DNA of 64,000 nucleotides, taken from NCBI RefSeq assembly GCF_963675165.1, contig NC_087392.1:4051442-4115441 (forward strand). Direction: 5' to 3'. Positions 25,201 to 36,639 of this stretch are shown one piece after another. The stretch is from Halichondria panicea (lineage: Eukaryota; Porifera; Demospongiae; Suberitida; Halichondriidae). Each line of letters opens with the position of its first letter. Position 1 is the first letter of the stretch. The notes under the pieces were generated by a model that worked only from the letters and a program-made list of their open reading frames with translations, was not told the DNA's origin and did not search any database. A program made the translations under genes and the position numbers.

Positions 25201-28200
25201 GATACGATAGTGGATATTGCCAACTCAAGTGAAACAAAACTTGTAATGCGTGTGACCGAACCCTGTATACTCATGCCCTCGGCCACCTCACCCCCTCACC
25301 ACAAACTCTGAGCTACATTTGTTATAGTTGCTGAGTTACATTCCACGTATGAAGATTGTGAGATTGAGGAATTATTTTCTATTAGCTAAAAATGATAAGC
25401 TCATTACTTTGGTCCTTTGGTCCATTGATCAATGCATGGTCAGCTTGTGCTATAGTATTTTCTGTCATTGATCTAATTAAGCTTTAAAGACAAATTTATG
25501 AGTGGTGTGATTTAAATTAATTGGCTGTCCACTGCTTTGGCTGCTTTAAACAATGTTCGAGTACTCCCTCATGCACGTATTGTACCTATTTTATACGATG
25601 TCATGGAATTGTGTGCATGATGTAATGTTATGTCACCATGAACAGGACGAGGCTGGGGAAGGAGGAGAGCCGGCCGTCGAGTTCATTAATGCAGAAGGTG
25701 ATCACTAATTATTTGTGGCATTTTGTCTAATTAGATGACATCTCCCACTCTGCGTATGTATCCATGTTTATGAGATCACATTATCGTGCAGTGCATGTCT
25801 ATAGACCATACTATAACTTGGCAATTGGCTTGTGCCTGACCTCTGTTCCTAGTCAGCGGTATGCTCACACTCACAGCTTGGCACACTCTTACTTTAATAA
25901 GTGGTCTCACATCTTCTGTCACATTAGACAGCAGGTAAATTGAAGCTTGTTGTTTGTCAGTATTAATTAGCAGGACCAGGTGCCCATGCCGTTGAATCAA
26001 AGTGTCTATTAGTATTTCTAAAGATTGGTCATTAGAATGCCCTTTAACACATGAAAGAGGCAATTTATGTATTAAATTGGAGGATTAAAAATAGTTACCA
26101 CTTCTAAATTTTTTATAGAAGCTGTACTAGGCCTCAGGCACCTACTGTAAAGTGTGCAAAATACCTTATTTTATTTACATGAAGGTGATAATTGCAATCT
26201 AATGTTTATGTGAAAATTCACCTGCCCATGTATGTTGTCTTATTTTGAGTTGTATATATATCCTTCGTTTCTCTCAGATTCAAGTGTTGCCGTGGCAATA
26301 GCTAATCGGACGACCACCCCCTACATGACTAAGTACGAGAGAGCGAGAGTGTTAGGAACAAGAGCCCTGCAGATAAGGTCCGCTAGAAATGGAACCCTTC
26401 GTATAAAGTGTCAGTTAATTTCCTACTTAATTGTTATTGTAGCCTCCTCGTAACGGTAGTGATGAATCCATTTCAGAATGTTCTGATACTCATGCATGCA
26501 TAAAAGAACTTGACCTCTGACCTCTTGCTTTTTGATCTATGTAGTGGGTGCCAAATAGTTGTGTTTCATGTTATTCGTATTTAATTTATTATTAATGGTT
26601 TGGTTTTCGGTAATGACTAGAAATTGCTCAGAATGTCTTTGTAGTCCTCTTTGAAGGTTATTGACACTCGCCAAAATTCATGTTTTCAGTTTTCATCATC
26701 CCTTATCAGCCGTCCCCCTGACTTACACGCACGCACTTTAACCCCCTTCCTTCCATGCACACACTTTAACCCCCCCTCCTTCCCTGCACGCACTTTAACC
26801 CCCTTCCTTTCATGCACACACTTTAACCCCCTTCCTTCATGCACACACTTTAACCCCCCTCCTTCCATGCACACACTTTAACCCCCTTCCTTCCGTGCAC
26901 ACACTTTAACCCCCTTCCTTTCATGCACACACTTTAACCCCCCTCCTTCCATGCACACACTTTAACCCCCCTCCTTCCCTGCACACACTTTAACCCCCTT
27001 CCTTCCATGCACACACTTTAACCCCCCTCCTTCCATGCACCACAAACGCAGTATGGGCGCCCCTGTTATGGTAGAGCTGGAGGGGGAAACAGACCCTCTC
27101 AAAATCTCCATGAAGGAACTCAAGTAAGCTAGTACTCGATCTGCCACAATAGACGGTATGTGTTGTGTGTTATACATGTACATGTATATGCAATATACCC
27201 ACCCCACCCTTAATTAACATGTATGCGTTATGATTGTAGGCTGGAAAGCTGCCCTCAGGCTATAATAATATTCAGCTGTGAGTTGCTAGGTTTCTCCAAC
27301 CGTACAACAGTGGTAGCTATTTGAAACCACTATTGGGTATAGTAATTAGTGGCTGTAGGAAGTGGTATAGAAACAGTTGGTTGGGGTCTGTGGACAGTCT
27401 AAACATTTTAAAGTGAAAACAATGAAACCTATCTGGTGTGGGTATCTAGGCAGCCGGCTCTAGACAGTAGTGCACTTCGTTCAATTGCTCATTTTTTAGT
27501 ATCTAGTTTTGTTTTGAACATAATTACTATTAGGAATGTGTACAGTGAAACAATTCTATTAATAGTGTACCGTATAGCGGGTATATTTCGAGGGTATAAA
27601 TGTTCACGGTTTTCACGGATTGAGCCTCTACCGCGAAAATTTATACCCACGAAAATTTATATCTTTATTGAATAGTAGGCGTGTTCAGTATTATTGACCA
27701 CACCTATCGACAATAAGAGGTGCCTCACCGTTATAGGCTAGGCCTGGATTCGAGGCTAACGGTGTGGTGGTAACAGCTGCATGTTGATGTGCGCATGCGC
27801 CAAAAGGCTGGAACTCAGACCACGAAAATAAAATCCGCGAAATCCTTTGTAATGGTCCATCCGCGAAAATTTATACCCTCGAAATATACCCGCTATACGG
27901 TATTACAACTGATTGAAACTGCATCAAAACTAGAGCAGTGAAGTGCTAACCCTCGGCTGTTTACTTGAATACAAAGTAGTATGTATGAAGCATGGAAGCT
28001 AAGCAATGAAATTCCATCGTTCCTGGTACAGGATCACTTCAGCTGTAAATACGTACCTCGATAAAAGGACGCACGTAGAAGCTAGAGACCAACGTGTTCA
28101 AGCTTCTTAGCTTTGCTTGTTTTTATATGACAACGAAGCTCTGCTACCATCGAAATCTGCCGTTGTTAAAACTAATAACTTGTTGTGTGAAGGCTATATA

Positions 28201-30013
28201 ATACATGCTGTAAACTGTAAATGCAGTGCTGTAGCATCCAGGTAAGCAGACTCACAAACAAACAAACCAAACGACTACTATACCCGCTGGCCACGGCACG
28301 GCCTCCGGGTAACAATTAGCAATCAATAATTAAGGGATTAATAACAGCTCCTTGACAGAGAATGATTCTGGGATGTACAAATATAGTGTTAACAACAGTC
28401 ATGCATGTGACCACCATAATAATTATGTTACTTAACGTTGTCCCCCCCCTCCTCCCCATCAATGATAGATGTAATGCGGGAATAATGAATAATTTGTAGT
28501 CTGTTATTTTGAGAATAAAAGAATAGAATACCGTATAGCACGACATTTTCGGGAAACTGCTTCTAAAAACGTTTCGTTAAAATAATTATATTTCGTGCTA
28601 TACGGTATGTCAATGCACATTGCGTCCGCCGTTGGCTACCGTAAAGCGGGTATATTTCGAGGGTATAAACGTGTTGCACATGGTTGTGTGCTCCCTCAAG
28701 TTTATGAGGAATGCAGAGTTTATGGTAGTTAAACCCCACTCAGTTGCTATGATACAGACCCCAAGTGGGGTATATTCTACCAAGGCCTTGAAAGGGAATG
28801 TTCCATACATGTGCAATAAAGAGTGCGTAGCAAAACTTGTTCACCGAGTGTTGCTACTGTACAACACAAGAATGGCTACCACGCGTTAGAACTCCCTACT
28901 GCGCATGCCTACCCGTATTATTCCCAAGAGTACTTGCCCCTGGCTGCCATTAACCATTGTTTGGTGCTAAACATAAAACCTACATTGTAGACTTCGTACT
29001 TTTGGCATCTTTTTTAGCATCAATCATGGTCGATCATTTCCCACTCTTTATGATTACCGCTCGGTGATTACAGATAGTTATTATGATATTATATCTGAGT
29101 GTGTAGTAGCAATAGCTAGTAGCTTTATGTAGCTTGACACATTCACCGAGGCATCAGCACCCGTGGTGCTTTCATTGAGATTCTGGTCGGCAGTCGGCAT
29201 TGAGCAAACCAATGGCCACAGTCCTGTGTGTTTTCTAATGTGCTACAGTAGACTCTCGTTAATCTGGCCACCCTTAGGACAGTGCAGCTTGGCCGGAATA
29301 GTGAGTTGGCCGCCACATTCAGAAAATAGCCGTAAATCTCAGACTTAAATTTTGTCTCAAGATAATGATGAATCATTATGCTCTCATCCAATTTTATCTG
29401 CCAAACCACACCCAAAACGTCACATCCGGCTGTAATAAACGTATAACATACCTAATTTGGGGCAGCCAGTACTAAAGGGAATAATAGGCATCAATGTTTA
29501 TTTTTGGTAAAGATCGTTACATTAAGTTTTGCATAACGATGTTCTCATGGCAAAAATGACTGAAGGTGAATATTACGGATCAGTTCAAGTCAGCATAACA
29601 CTGAGATATTAATTATGTCGTGTGTCAGTTGTGTACATGCTGTGTTTATGTCTATGTCTTCTATAATTATTATTATGGCACATTTTTCGGATTTTTTATG
29701 AGATATAGGTACATTTTTCAGAATAGAATAACGGGTGAAAAAAGCATATTTTATCAGGGCCTAGAATACAGAATACTGAATGGCCCTGCATTTCAAGGCG
29801 AGTTTTGTGCAGTAAACATCTAGCTAGCAATCTGTGCCAAACCAAATGGCCGGTATATTGAGGTGGCCGTACTTCAGAGAGCGAGTCTACTGTAATCATT
29901 CACCCAAACTCATTACCCCTTACAGAGCTAAGAAGATCCCCATCATTATTCGCCGTTACCTACCAGATGGGAGTTACGAGGATTGGTCAGTGGAGGAACT
30001 AATTGTTGAATAG
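22202..30013 (+). CDS. POLR2F: RNA polymerase subunit RPB6 (RPABC2), complete
   Basis: The small subunit common to RNA polymerases I, II and III; it sits at the base of the clamp and stabilises the core. Six phase-consistent exons: 22202-22215, 22525-22594, 25646-25697, 26278-26377, 27052-27123 and 29926-30013, giving 131 aa (human 127). The acidic N-terminus is Gly/Asp/Glu-rich as in the family. The conserved core follows: [20 protein letters not shown], then [18 protein letters not shown], then [19 protein letters not shown] and a final VEELIVE. The first coding exon is only 14 bp, MGDE plus two bases. The large introns (3.1 kb, 2.8 kb) hold MITEs and a minisatellite. The gene is head-to-head with CYB5R4. 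Confidence 0.96.
26730..27041. repeat. minisatellite, ~27-bp unit, in POLR2F intron 4
   Basis: About 11 units of CACACTTTAACCCCCTTCC plus TTCCATG-type spacers, varying in C-tract length and in C(G/A)TGCACGC versus CACAC. The array ends about 10 bp before the acceptor of exon 5 (27051). Its pyrimidine-rich units therefore occupy the position of the polypyrimidine tract. Confidence 0.9.
27570..27900. mobile_element. MITE, 32-bp TIRs, TA target, copy 1 (POLR2F intron 5)
   Basis: Ends CCGTATAGCGGGTATATTTC and its inverted complement, flanked by TA (27568-27569, 27901-27902). The internal AAAATTTATACCCACG blocks are also terminal-like. A nearly identical copy lies at 33728-34057. It is non-coding. 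TA targets point to Tc1/mariner-type mobilisation, by inference. Confidence 0.88.
27930..28318 (+). mobile_element. family-A element copy (POLR2F intron 5)
   Basis: Starts AGAGCAGTGAAGTGCTAACC then CTCGGCTG and passes through ACAACGAAGCTCTGC. It contains GCATCCAGGTAAGCAGAC and ends CTACTATACCCGCTGGCC then GGCCTCCGGGTAA. It matches the copies in the CEP162 intron in order. Confidence 0.65.
28529..28607. mobile_element. 79-bp hairpin MITE with TACCGTATAGCACGA arms
   Basis: The 15-bp TACCGTATAGCACGA and its exact complement TCGTGCTATACGGTA bound a 79-bp segment. It shares TACCGTATAGC with the 331-bp MITEs. It is probably a minimal deletion derivative or a related family. Confidence 0.75.
28638..29075 (+). 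repeat. half-MITE end plus family-C fragment
   Basis: 28638-28671 copies one TIR of the CCGTATAGCGGG MITE, with AAAGC for ATAGC. From about 28840 to 29050, TGTTGCTAC, a GCGCATGC site, then CTTTTGGCATC and TCATGG(T/C)CGATCATTNCCCA match the element at 38195-38650. It is a truncated composite of two repeat families. Confidence 0.5.
29246..29892. mobile_element. pogo-like element, CAGTAGACTC ends, TA target
   Basis: The left end CAGTAGACTCTCG followed by TCTGGCCACC mirrors the right end GGTGGCCGTACTTC through CGAGTCTACTG, flanked by TA (29244-29245, 29893-29894). It is 647 bp and shows no transposase motif. It ends 33 bp before POLR2F exon 6. Confidence 0.7.
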
Positions 30014-30550
30014 TCAGGAGCTCCTGTTATAACTATAACTCAGACACACATTTTGAAGATTGCGTAACATGTTTTCAGGGTACTACATCACCACGCATGT
30101 TGTGATGCACATGCGGTTGTATATAGCTATTGTCTTTGTATCTCCTTCTTTTGTTTATTTTTTGCGGCTCAATTGACATCACAACATTAATTGTTATCAC
30201 TTTCTGTTCTTTTAATAAGTCACACCATATGAAATGTAATTTTCTTGGGGTAAAATTCATTGAACTTGAAAACAGTGCTTCATATTTTCGTTAGACTTTA
30301 TTATCTGCACTGCATTGCTTGTGTACTGGGTAAACGATTACTTCGCATTATATAGTCGTGCTAACCTTTTCTTACATTCTTCCGTACATAAAATACTCAT
30401 TTTGGACCTTTACCGTTTCGGTTGTCACTTATAATTATATCAACTTGCTCTGCTACATTTTTATTGCCTCCCTTCGATGCGCTTAAAATTATAATTATGC
30501 ACTCATAAAAACAAATTGTCACATGATCAACAATAAATTGTTCTATTCTC
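30014..30550. other. intergenic downstream of POLR2F
   Basis: AT-rich sequence between the POLR2F stop and the repeat array. It presumably includes the POLR2F 3' UTR. No gene or repeat was recognised. Confidence 0.5.
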
Positions 30551-30551
30551 G

Positions 30552-33420
30552 AATGTCTTCTATTACATACAGTCCAGCTGGAAGCACAATTCTCTTGGTC
30601 TTCTTGTTTCCCGACGACAAGCAGTAGCACTGACTTGGCCAATGTAACAGGCACATATCTGCATGTTTGTTCCAACACCCCTTTTGCACATGTCTGTTGG
30701 CTCACAAAATGATACGAATCCAAATTATCTGCAACAGAACACGTTAATAATACACAGCAGTTACGTTATCAAAATTAATGTCTCCTGGTTTAGGAATACG
30801 AGACAAGCTAATGTGCGGCTTGTCAGGTGAAGACGAACACAGGACTTACTCTAGGCCCCTCTTGACTCTGACTAGGGGGGGGAGGGCCCACTATCAGAAA
30901 CACATTAGGGCCATACCGATCTATATACGAGTGATGTATCACTGACCTGGATTTTTGGGACATCTAGCCTTTCTTGGTATCTTTGTTTCCCGACGACCAG
31001 CAGTAGAAACTTGACTTGGCCAGTGTAACAGGCACATATCTGCATGTTTGTTCCAACACCCCTTTTTGCACACGTCCGTCGGCTCACAAAACGATACGAA
31101 TCCAAATTATCTGCACCAGAACACATTAATATCTCCTGGTTTAGGAATACGAGACAAGCTAGTGTGCGGCTTGTCAGGTGAAGACGAACACAGGACTTAC
31201 TCTAGGCCCCTCTTGACTCTGACTAGGGGGGGGAGGGCCCACTATCAGAAACACATTAGGGCCATACCGATCTATATACGAGTGATGTATCACTGACCTG
31301 GATTTTGGGACATCTAGTCTTTCTTGGTATCTTTGTTTCCCGACGACCAGCAGTAGAAACCTGACTTGGCCAGTGTAACAGGCACGTATCTGCATGTTTG
31401 TTCCAACACCTTTTTTGCACACGTCCGTCGGATCACAGAATAATATGAATCTGCAACAGAACACGTTGATATAATAATACACTGCAGTTAATGTCTCCTG
31501 GTTTAGGAATACGAGACAAGCTTGTGTTCGGCTTGTCAGGTGAAGACGAACACAGGACTTACTCTAGGCCCCTCTTGACTCCAACTAGGGGGGGAGGGCC
31601 CACTATCAGAAACACGTTAGGGCCATACCGATCTATATACGAGTGACGTATCACTGACCTGAATTTTTGGGACATCTAGGTATCTTTATTTCCCGACGAC
31701 CAGCAGTAGAAACCCGACTTGGCCAGCGTAACAGGCACGTATCTGCATGTTTGTTACAACACCTTTTTTGCACACGTCCGTCGGATCACAGAATGATATG
31801 AATCTGCAACAGAATACGTTGATATAATAATACACAGCAGTTACGTTATCAAAATTAACGTCTCCTGGTTTAGGAATACGAGACAAGCTAATGTGCGGCT
31901 TGTCAGGTGAAGACGAACACAGGACCTACTCTAGGCCCCTCTTGACTCCGACTAGGGGGGGGAGGGCCCACTATCAGAAACACGTTAGGGCCATACCGAT
32001 CTATATACGAGTGATGTATCACTGACCTGGATTTTTGGGACATCTAGTCTTTCTTGGTATCTTTGTTTCCCGACGACCAGCAGTACAGTAGCACTGACTC
32101 GGCCAGTGTAACAGGCACGTATCTGCATGTTTGTTCCAACACCCCTTTTTGCACACGTCCGTTGGATCACAGAATAATATGAATCTACAACAGAACACGT
32201 TGATATAATAATATACAGCAGTTAATGTCTCCTGGTTTAGGAATACGAGACAAGCTAGTGTTCGGCTTGTCAGGTGAAGACGAACACAGGACCTACTCTA
32301 GGCCCCTCTTGACTCCGACTAGGGGGGGGAGGGCCCACTATCAGAAACACGTTAGGGCCATACCGATCTATATACGAGTGATGTATCACTGACCTTGATT
32401 TTTGGGACATCTAGTCTTTCTTGGTATCTTGCTTCCCGACGACCGGGAGTAGAAACCTGACTTGCCAGCGTAACAGGCACGTATCTGCATGTTTGTTGCA
32501 ACACCTTTTTTGCACACGTCCGTCGGATCACAGAATGATATGAATCTGCAACAGAACACGTTGATATAATAATACACAGTAGTTATTATTAAATTAATGT
32601 CTCCTGGTTTAGGAATACGAGACAAGCTAATGTGCGGCTTGTCAGGTGAAGACGAACACAGGACCTACTCTAGGCCCCTCTTGACTCTGACTAGGGGGGG
32701 AGGGCCCACTGTCAGAAACACGTTAGGGCCATACCGATCTATATATGAGTGATGTATCACTGACCTGGATTTTGGGACATCTAGTCTTTCTTGGTATCTT
32801 TGTTTCCCGACGACCGGCAGTAGAAACCTGACTTGGCCAGTGTAACAGGCACGTATCTGCATGTTTGTTCCAACACCCCTTTTTGCACACGTCCGTCGGA
32901 TCACAGAATAATATGAATCTGCAACAGAACACGTTGATATAATAATACACAGCAGTTAATGTCTCCTGGTTTAGGAATACGAGACAAGCTTGTGTTCGGC
33001 TTGTCAGGTGAAGACGAACACAGGACTTACTCTAGGCCCCTCTTGACTCCAACTAGGGGGGGAGGGCCCACATTAGGGCCATACCGATCTATATACGAGT
33101 GACGTATCACTGACCTGAATTTTTGGGACATCTAGGTATCTTTATTTCCCGACGACCAGCAGTAGAAACCCGACTTGGCCAGCGTAACAGGCACTATCTG
33201 CATGTTTGTTACAACACCTGAACGTACTAAATCACAATAGAGCATGTAATGTGCACTTACTCACCTTACAAATCAGGTGAAGATGAACACAAGACTTACT
33301 CTAGGCCCCTCTTGACTCCGACTGGGGGGGGGGGGCACATCAGAAACACGTTAGGGCCATACCGATCTATATAGAGTGACATATTACTGGTGAGGGTACC
33401 TGGGTTTTTGGGGACATCTT
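30552..33420 (-). repeat. array of ~8 tandem 350-370-bp units with exon-like modules on the minus strand
   Basis: The anchor CCATACCGATCTATATA recurs at 30911, 31262, 31623, 31991, 32358, 32729, 33079 and 33357, giving periods of 351, 361, 368, 367, 371, 350 and 278 bp. On the minus strand each full unit has an acceptor-like TGTTCTG(T/G)TGCAG, a stretch of about 145-164 bp, and a donor-like CCAG then GTCAGTGATAC. Clear modules are 31110-30947, 31450-31298, 31803-31659, 32184-32027, 32545-32394 and 32918-32765. Open frames read CDPTDVCKKGVGTNMQI, then ACYTGQVRFLLLVVGKQ, then RYQERLDVPK. I recognise no family. Module lengths (164, 153, 145, 158, 152, 154) are not uniformly divisible by three, which argues against one intact spliced protein. 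Confidence 0.8.
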
Positions 33421-33673
33421 AATTGTCTTTCTTGACGACACACACCTCCTTTCCACATCTAAACCAGTTGAGCAAGGGGAGGTTTCCTTTGCCACTCTCC
33501 CAACTCATTTCACCAACAAACAACTTCCTGAACATGCTAAATCACAATAGAGCATGTAATGTGCACTTACTCACCTTACAAACGAGTAGTAATAATCTAA
33601 AGCAAGCTATGATTACAGTGGATCCCCCAATCGGCAAGGCTACTGCACAAACTACAACTTCTTTCAAGACCAT
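33419..33673 (-). CDS. possible two-exon small hypothetical protein upstream of the array
   Basis: Minus strand exon 33673-33575 starts ATG and encodes 33 residues, MVLKEVVVCAVALPIGGSTV followed by a hydrophobic Leu-rich run ending VCK, then a GTGAGT donor. An in-frame continuation at 33523-33419 encodes LFVGEMSWESGKGNLPLLNW, a basic C-terminus and a stop (67 aa in all). The second exon uses a weak GAAG acceptor. Its end, AAGAAAGACAATTAAGATG, is homologous to the module ends in the array, where the stop is replaced by an open codon. It could be the degenerate head of a gene that once fed into the array, or chance. The product is unrecognised. Confidence 0.25.
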
Positions 33674-33727
33674 GTGTCCGTTTGATCTGCGATCTTTGTA
33701 CGCATGCGCAATAATCTTCAGAGGTTA

Positions 33728-34057
33728 CCGTATAGCGGGTATATTTCGAGGGTATAAATGTTCGCGGTTTTCGCGGATTGAGCCTCTACCGCGAAAATTT
33801 ATACCCACGAAAATTTATATCTTTATTGAATAGTAGGCGTGTTCAGTATTATTGACCACACCTATCGACATAAGAGGTGCCTCACCGTTATAGGCTAGGC
33901 CTGGATTCGAGGCTAACGGTGTGGTGGTAACAGCTGCATGTTGATGTGCGCATGCGCCAAAAGGCTGGAACTCAGACCACGAAAATAAAATCCGCGAAAT
34001 CCTTTGTAATGGTCCATCCGCAAAAATTTATACCCTCGAAATATACCCGCTATACGG
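33728..34057. mobile_element. MITE, 32-bp perfect TIRs, TA target, copy 2
   Basis: Differs from 27570-27900 by about three substitutions and one single-base gap over 330 bp. The TIRs match each other perfectly over 32 bp, and TA flanks both ends. This is the youngest-looking mobile element in the window. Confidence 0.9.
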
Positions 34058-34059
34058 TA

Positions 34060-35300
34060 ATTAGCAGTAGGCGTGTATGGTGGGTGTAACCAGTAGGTGT
34101 AACCCAATAAATGGGAGTGTCACAGGAGTGGGTGTAGCTCCACCTACTGCGCATGCGCTTGTACAATTGTGCTGTCACACAAGATCTACATATCTACATT
34201 GTATGTTTCTATGATGTGGTCTATCTATTGGAATCTTATATACTGGAACCAAGTAACAGGAACTCTACTACTTATACTGGATATATCACTTGGTGACTAG
34301 ATCTATAGAAGGTTCTCAACTTTTGGTTTATCGCTTCTTGTCTAAATTCTCAGTGGGAAGGAAGGTTTATAAACTGAGGTGAGGTCTTATACTGTGATGG
34401 GCTGTAAGCTTAGTCTTAGAGTGTGCAAGTGGGAAGGGGAACTGTATAGCACTAAGCAGAAATAAGTTTGAGGAGTGATTTATACTGCTATGCAAGTATA
34501 TAGCATAGTAAGGCATAATACATTATGATGCATAATTATAATGCAGGTGTCCGAGCATCAGTAATTTACTGTACAAACTCTTGATTGTTTCGTATTATAA
34601 TTATAATGCTGCATAACATATTTGGACACATGATTCCCATAATTTATTCTTGTGTACAATGCCCATTCACTATAAAACAAAGGTGCCACTCTAATCTGAA
34701 ACTTTGGCTCTAATTTAAAGTCATCAAAGCTATTTCTCCTGCAATTTCAACGTGGTCGTCACTAGTCGTCACTCTAAATAGGCGCCAGTTGAGGCTCATG
34801 TATTTTTCTTTGTTCTATTTGTGCGCCAAAGGAAAATCTGTTTAGGACTTTTTACTGATGCATCATAATAATTATTATCGAAATGTTTAGTTTGGGCAAT
34901 CCGCGAAAATTTAGTGCCCCGAAAATAACTCGCTATACGATATTGATGGATTTAGATCTGTATAGATGGCAATTACTATATGCACACACACTTTATAATA
35001 TTATATATAATGGAATCTTCATTAATGACAACCTTCAAAGTGCATGCCACGCTATAAAATGGCCAAGAGCTCAAGTCCGGATTGAAACTGCAATGATTAG
35101 CAACATCTCAAGAATGGCATGCACCTTTCTAGATCTACTCCGTATAACGAGGGCAGCTTTCTAGTCCCCAATCATAAGAAAAGGTTTATGTAAGCAGCTG
35201 GTTAGATCAAATAATGATTGGTCCTATTTGTAAATACAAAGAAGAATATTCTCTGAATCTCCGACTCTGACAGTGACAAGGTAACCAGAAAATAACCTCC
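34060..35300. other. gene-free repeat-poor stretch
   Basis: No exon-like chain was found. The only features are a GCGCATGCGC palindrome at 34149-34158 and a MITE-end fragment at about 34900-34942, CCGCGAAAATTTAG then CTCGCTATACGAT. Confidence 0.5.
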
Positions 35301-35309
35301 CAGAACGGA

Positions 35310-36238
35310 CAGCCACACTCAGAACGAGTGTTGCAAGCGTGCGCTTGCTAATGGCTCTCGCCATGTTTTTGCTTTCACTCAAAAGTATTAGAGTGTTATA
35401 GAAGAGGTAAATAATTTGCAATGTGCTTTGATTGTTTCACAAGAAAGGGGTGTTCACAGTTACTAGTGTATACTGATCGTTTTAAAATAATGGCCTGTAG
35501 CATTTGAATTAAATCAACGATACTGAAGCAACTGCATGTTATTTAAATGGCCTGTAGCCAAACAGTGGGAGCAAACCTTTGTCAAAGGCACAGACTAAGA
35601 GAGAATTTAAGCACAGGCAGTAGTATAGCACAGACAGTATAGTATATAAACAAGCAGGAAGTATGTATCTATATCTATATTAATACTGAGAAGAAAAGAC
35701 TTGTGTACATGAATCTCTAGTCTATAATTATGTTATCATTGTTTTGTGGCTTACCGGTATACCAGGACCTCAAGAAAAAGAAGTACTGGTAAGTTGATTC
35801 TGCATGCGCCACTGGATTCTCTAACATGTGGGAATGAGCGCGCATGCGCATTGTATCCACAGGAATAATTGAAGGGTGTGTCCGAAGAGATCAAGTCTTT
35901 TCTGACTCTAGTAGCTAACGAAAAGCTAGCGCTTTAGTGCAAGGCTAACTCATGTGTTGAATAGAAAGTTTGTGCGAACAGATGATGCTATGAAAGATTT
36001 TGAAGGGACTTCAACAGCCATCAATGTGACCATAACTCGAGAAAAAAGCTTTAGTTTGCTAATCCATGAATCAAAATCCAAGAGAACGTGACTAGAAGCC
36101 TATAGAAGCTGTTAGTTTTCGTCGCATTGCAACCGTTGAGCAGTTACAGCTGGAATACACACACACACAGACACACAGACACAGTCAGCTTTACCGTATC
36201 CCTCGTACGGCTACGCCTCGAGGCATAATTAGATTATA
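35310..36238 (+). mobile_element. family-B element, left member of an inverted pair
   Basis: Runs from AACGAGTGTTGCAAGCG to GTAGCCG/CCTCGAGGCATAATTAG (reading toward the pair centre). It is a collinear inverted match to 40666-41505. It includes CATGTTTTTGCTTTCACTC, GCGCGCATGCGCAT at about 35838, AGCCTATAGAAGCTGTTAG and an (AC)n tract near 36155. No ORF is supported. A third fragment, around TGAGCAAAAGCAAAACATGG, lies at 36558-36640. Confidence 0.65.
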
Positions 36239-36394
36239 ATAATTATTGAAAGCATTATTTTCCAATCGTGAAAACTTAGATGTAGCTCATCCTTACAGGC
36301 TTTTCAAAGTTTGTATGAGCTAGAGAAGCAGTTAGCAAAGCTTCAAGATGGATTTGCAGCAGGAATTGACTCATAGAGCATACATGTGGTTGGC

Positions 36395-36535
36395 AATCCC
36401 ATTAGCTATGCCTCGGTTGCGCATGCACAGCGAAATATACGGTAGTGTGTTTTTGTTTGTGCGTGCGTGTGTGTGCGTGCGTGCGCGCGTGTGCATATAT
36501 GCGTGTGCGTGTGCGTGCATGCGTATGTGTGTATT
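36395..36535. repeat. family-C end fragment with (GT/GC)n microsatellite
   Basis: TATGCCTCGGTTGCGCATGC then ATATACGGTAGTGTG matches the end of the element at 38195. It runs into about 75 bp of alternating purine-pyrimidine GTGCGTGCGTGCGCGCGTGT sequence (36457-36532). Confidence 0.7.
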
Positions 36536-36639
36536 ACTGATGTAGCAATGCAGGTGTCTATCTCTTAGTTTTTGAGCAAAAGCAAAACATGGCGAGAAGC
36601 ATTAGCACATGCAGCGCAGCTTGCAGCTGCAGTAGAGTG

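Noticed and set aside
26651-27207. Open frames on both strands over the POLR2F intron 4 minisatellite
   Set aside because: Repetitive translations ([19 protein letters not shown]) of a non-coding tandem repeat lying between two well-supported exons.
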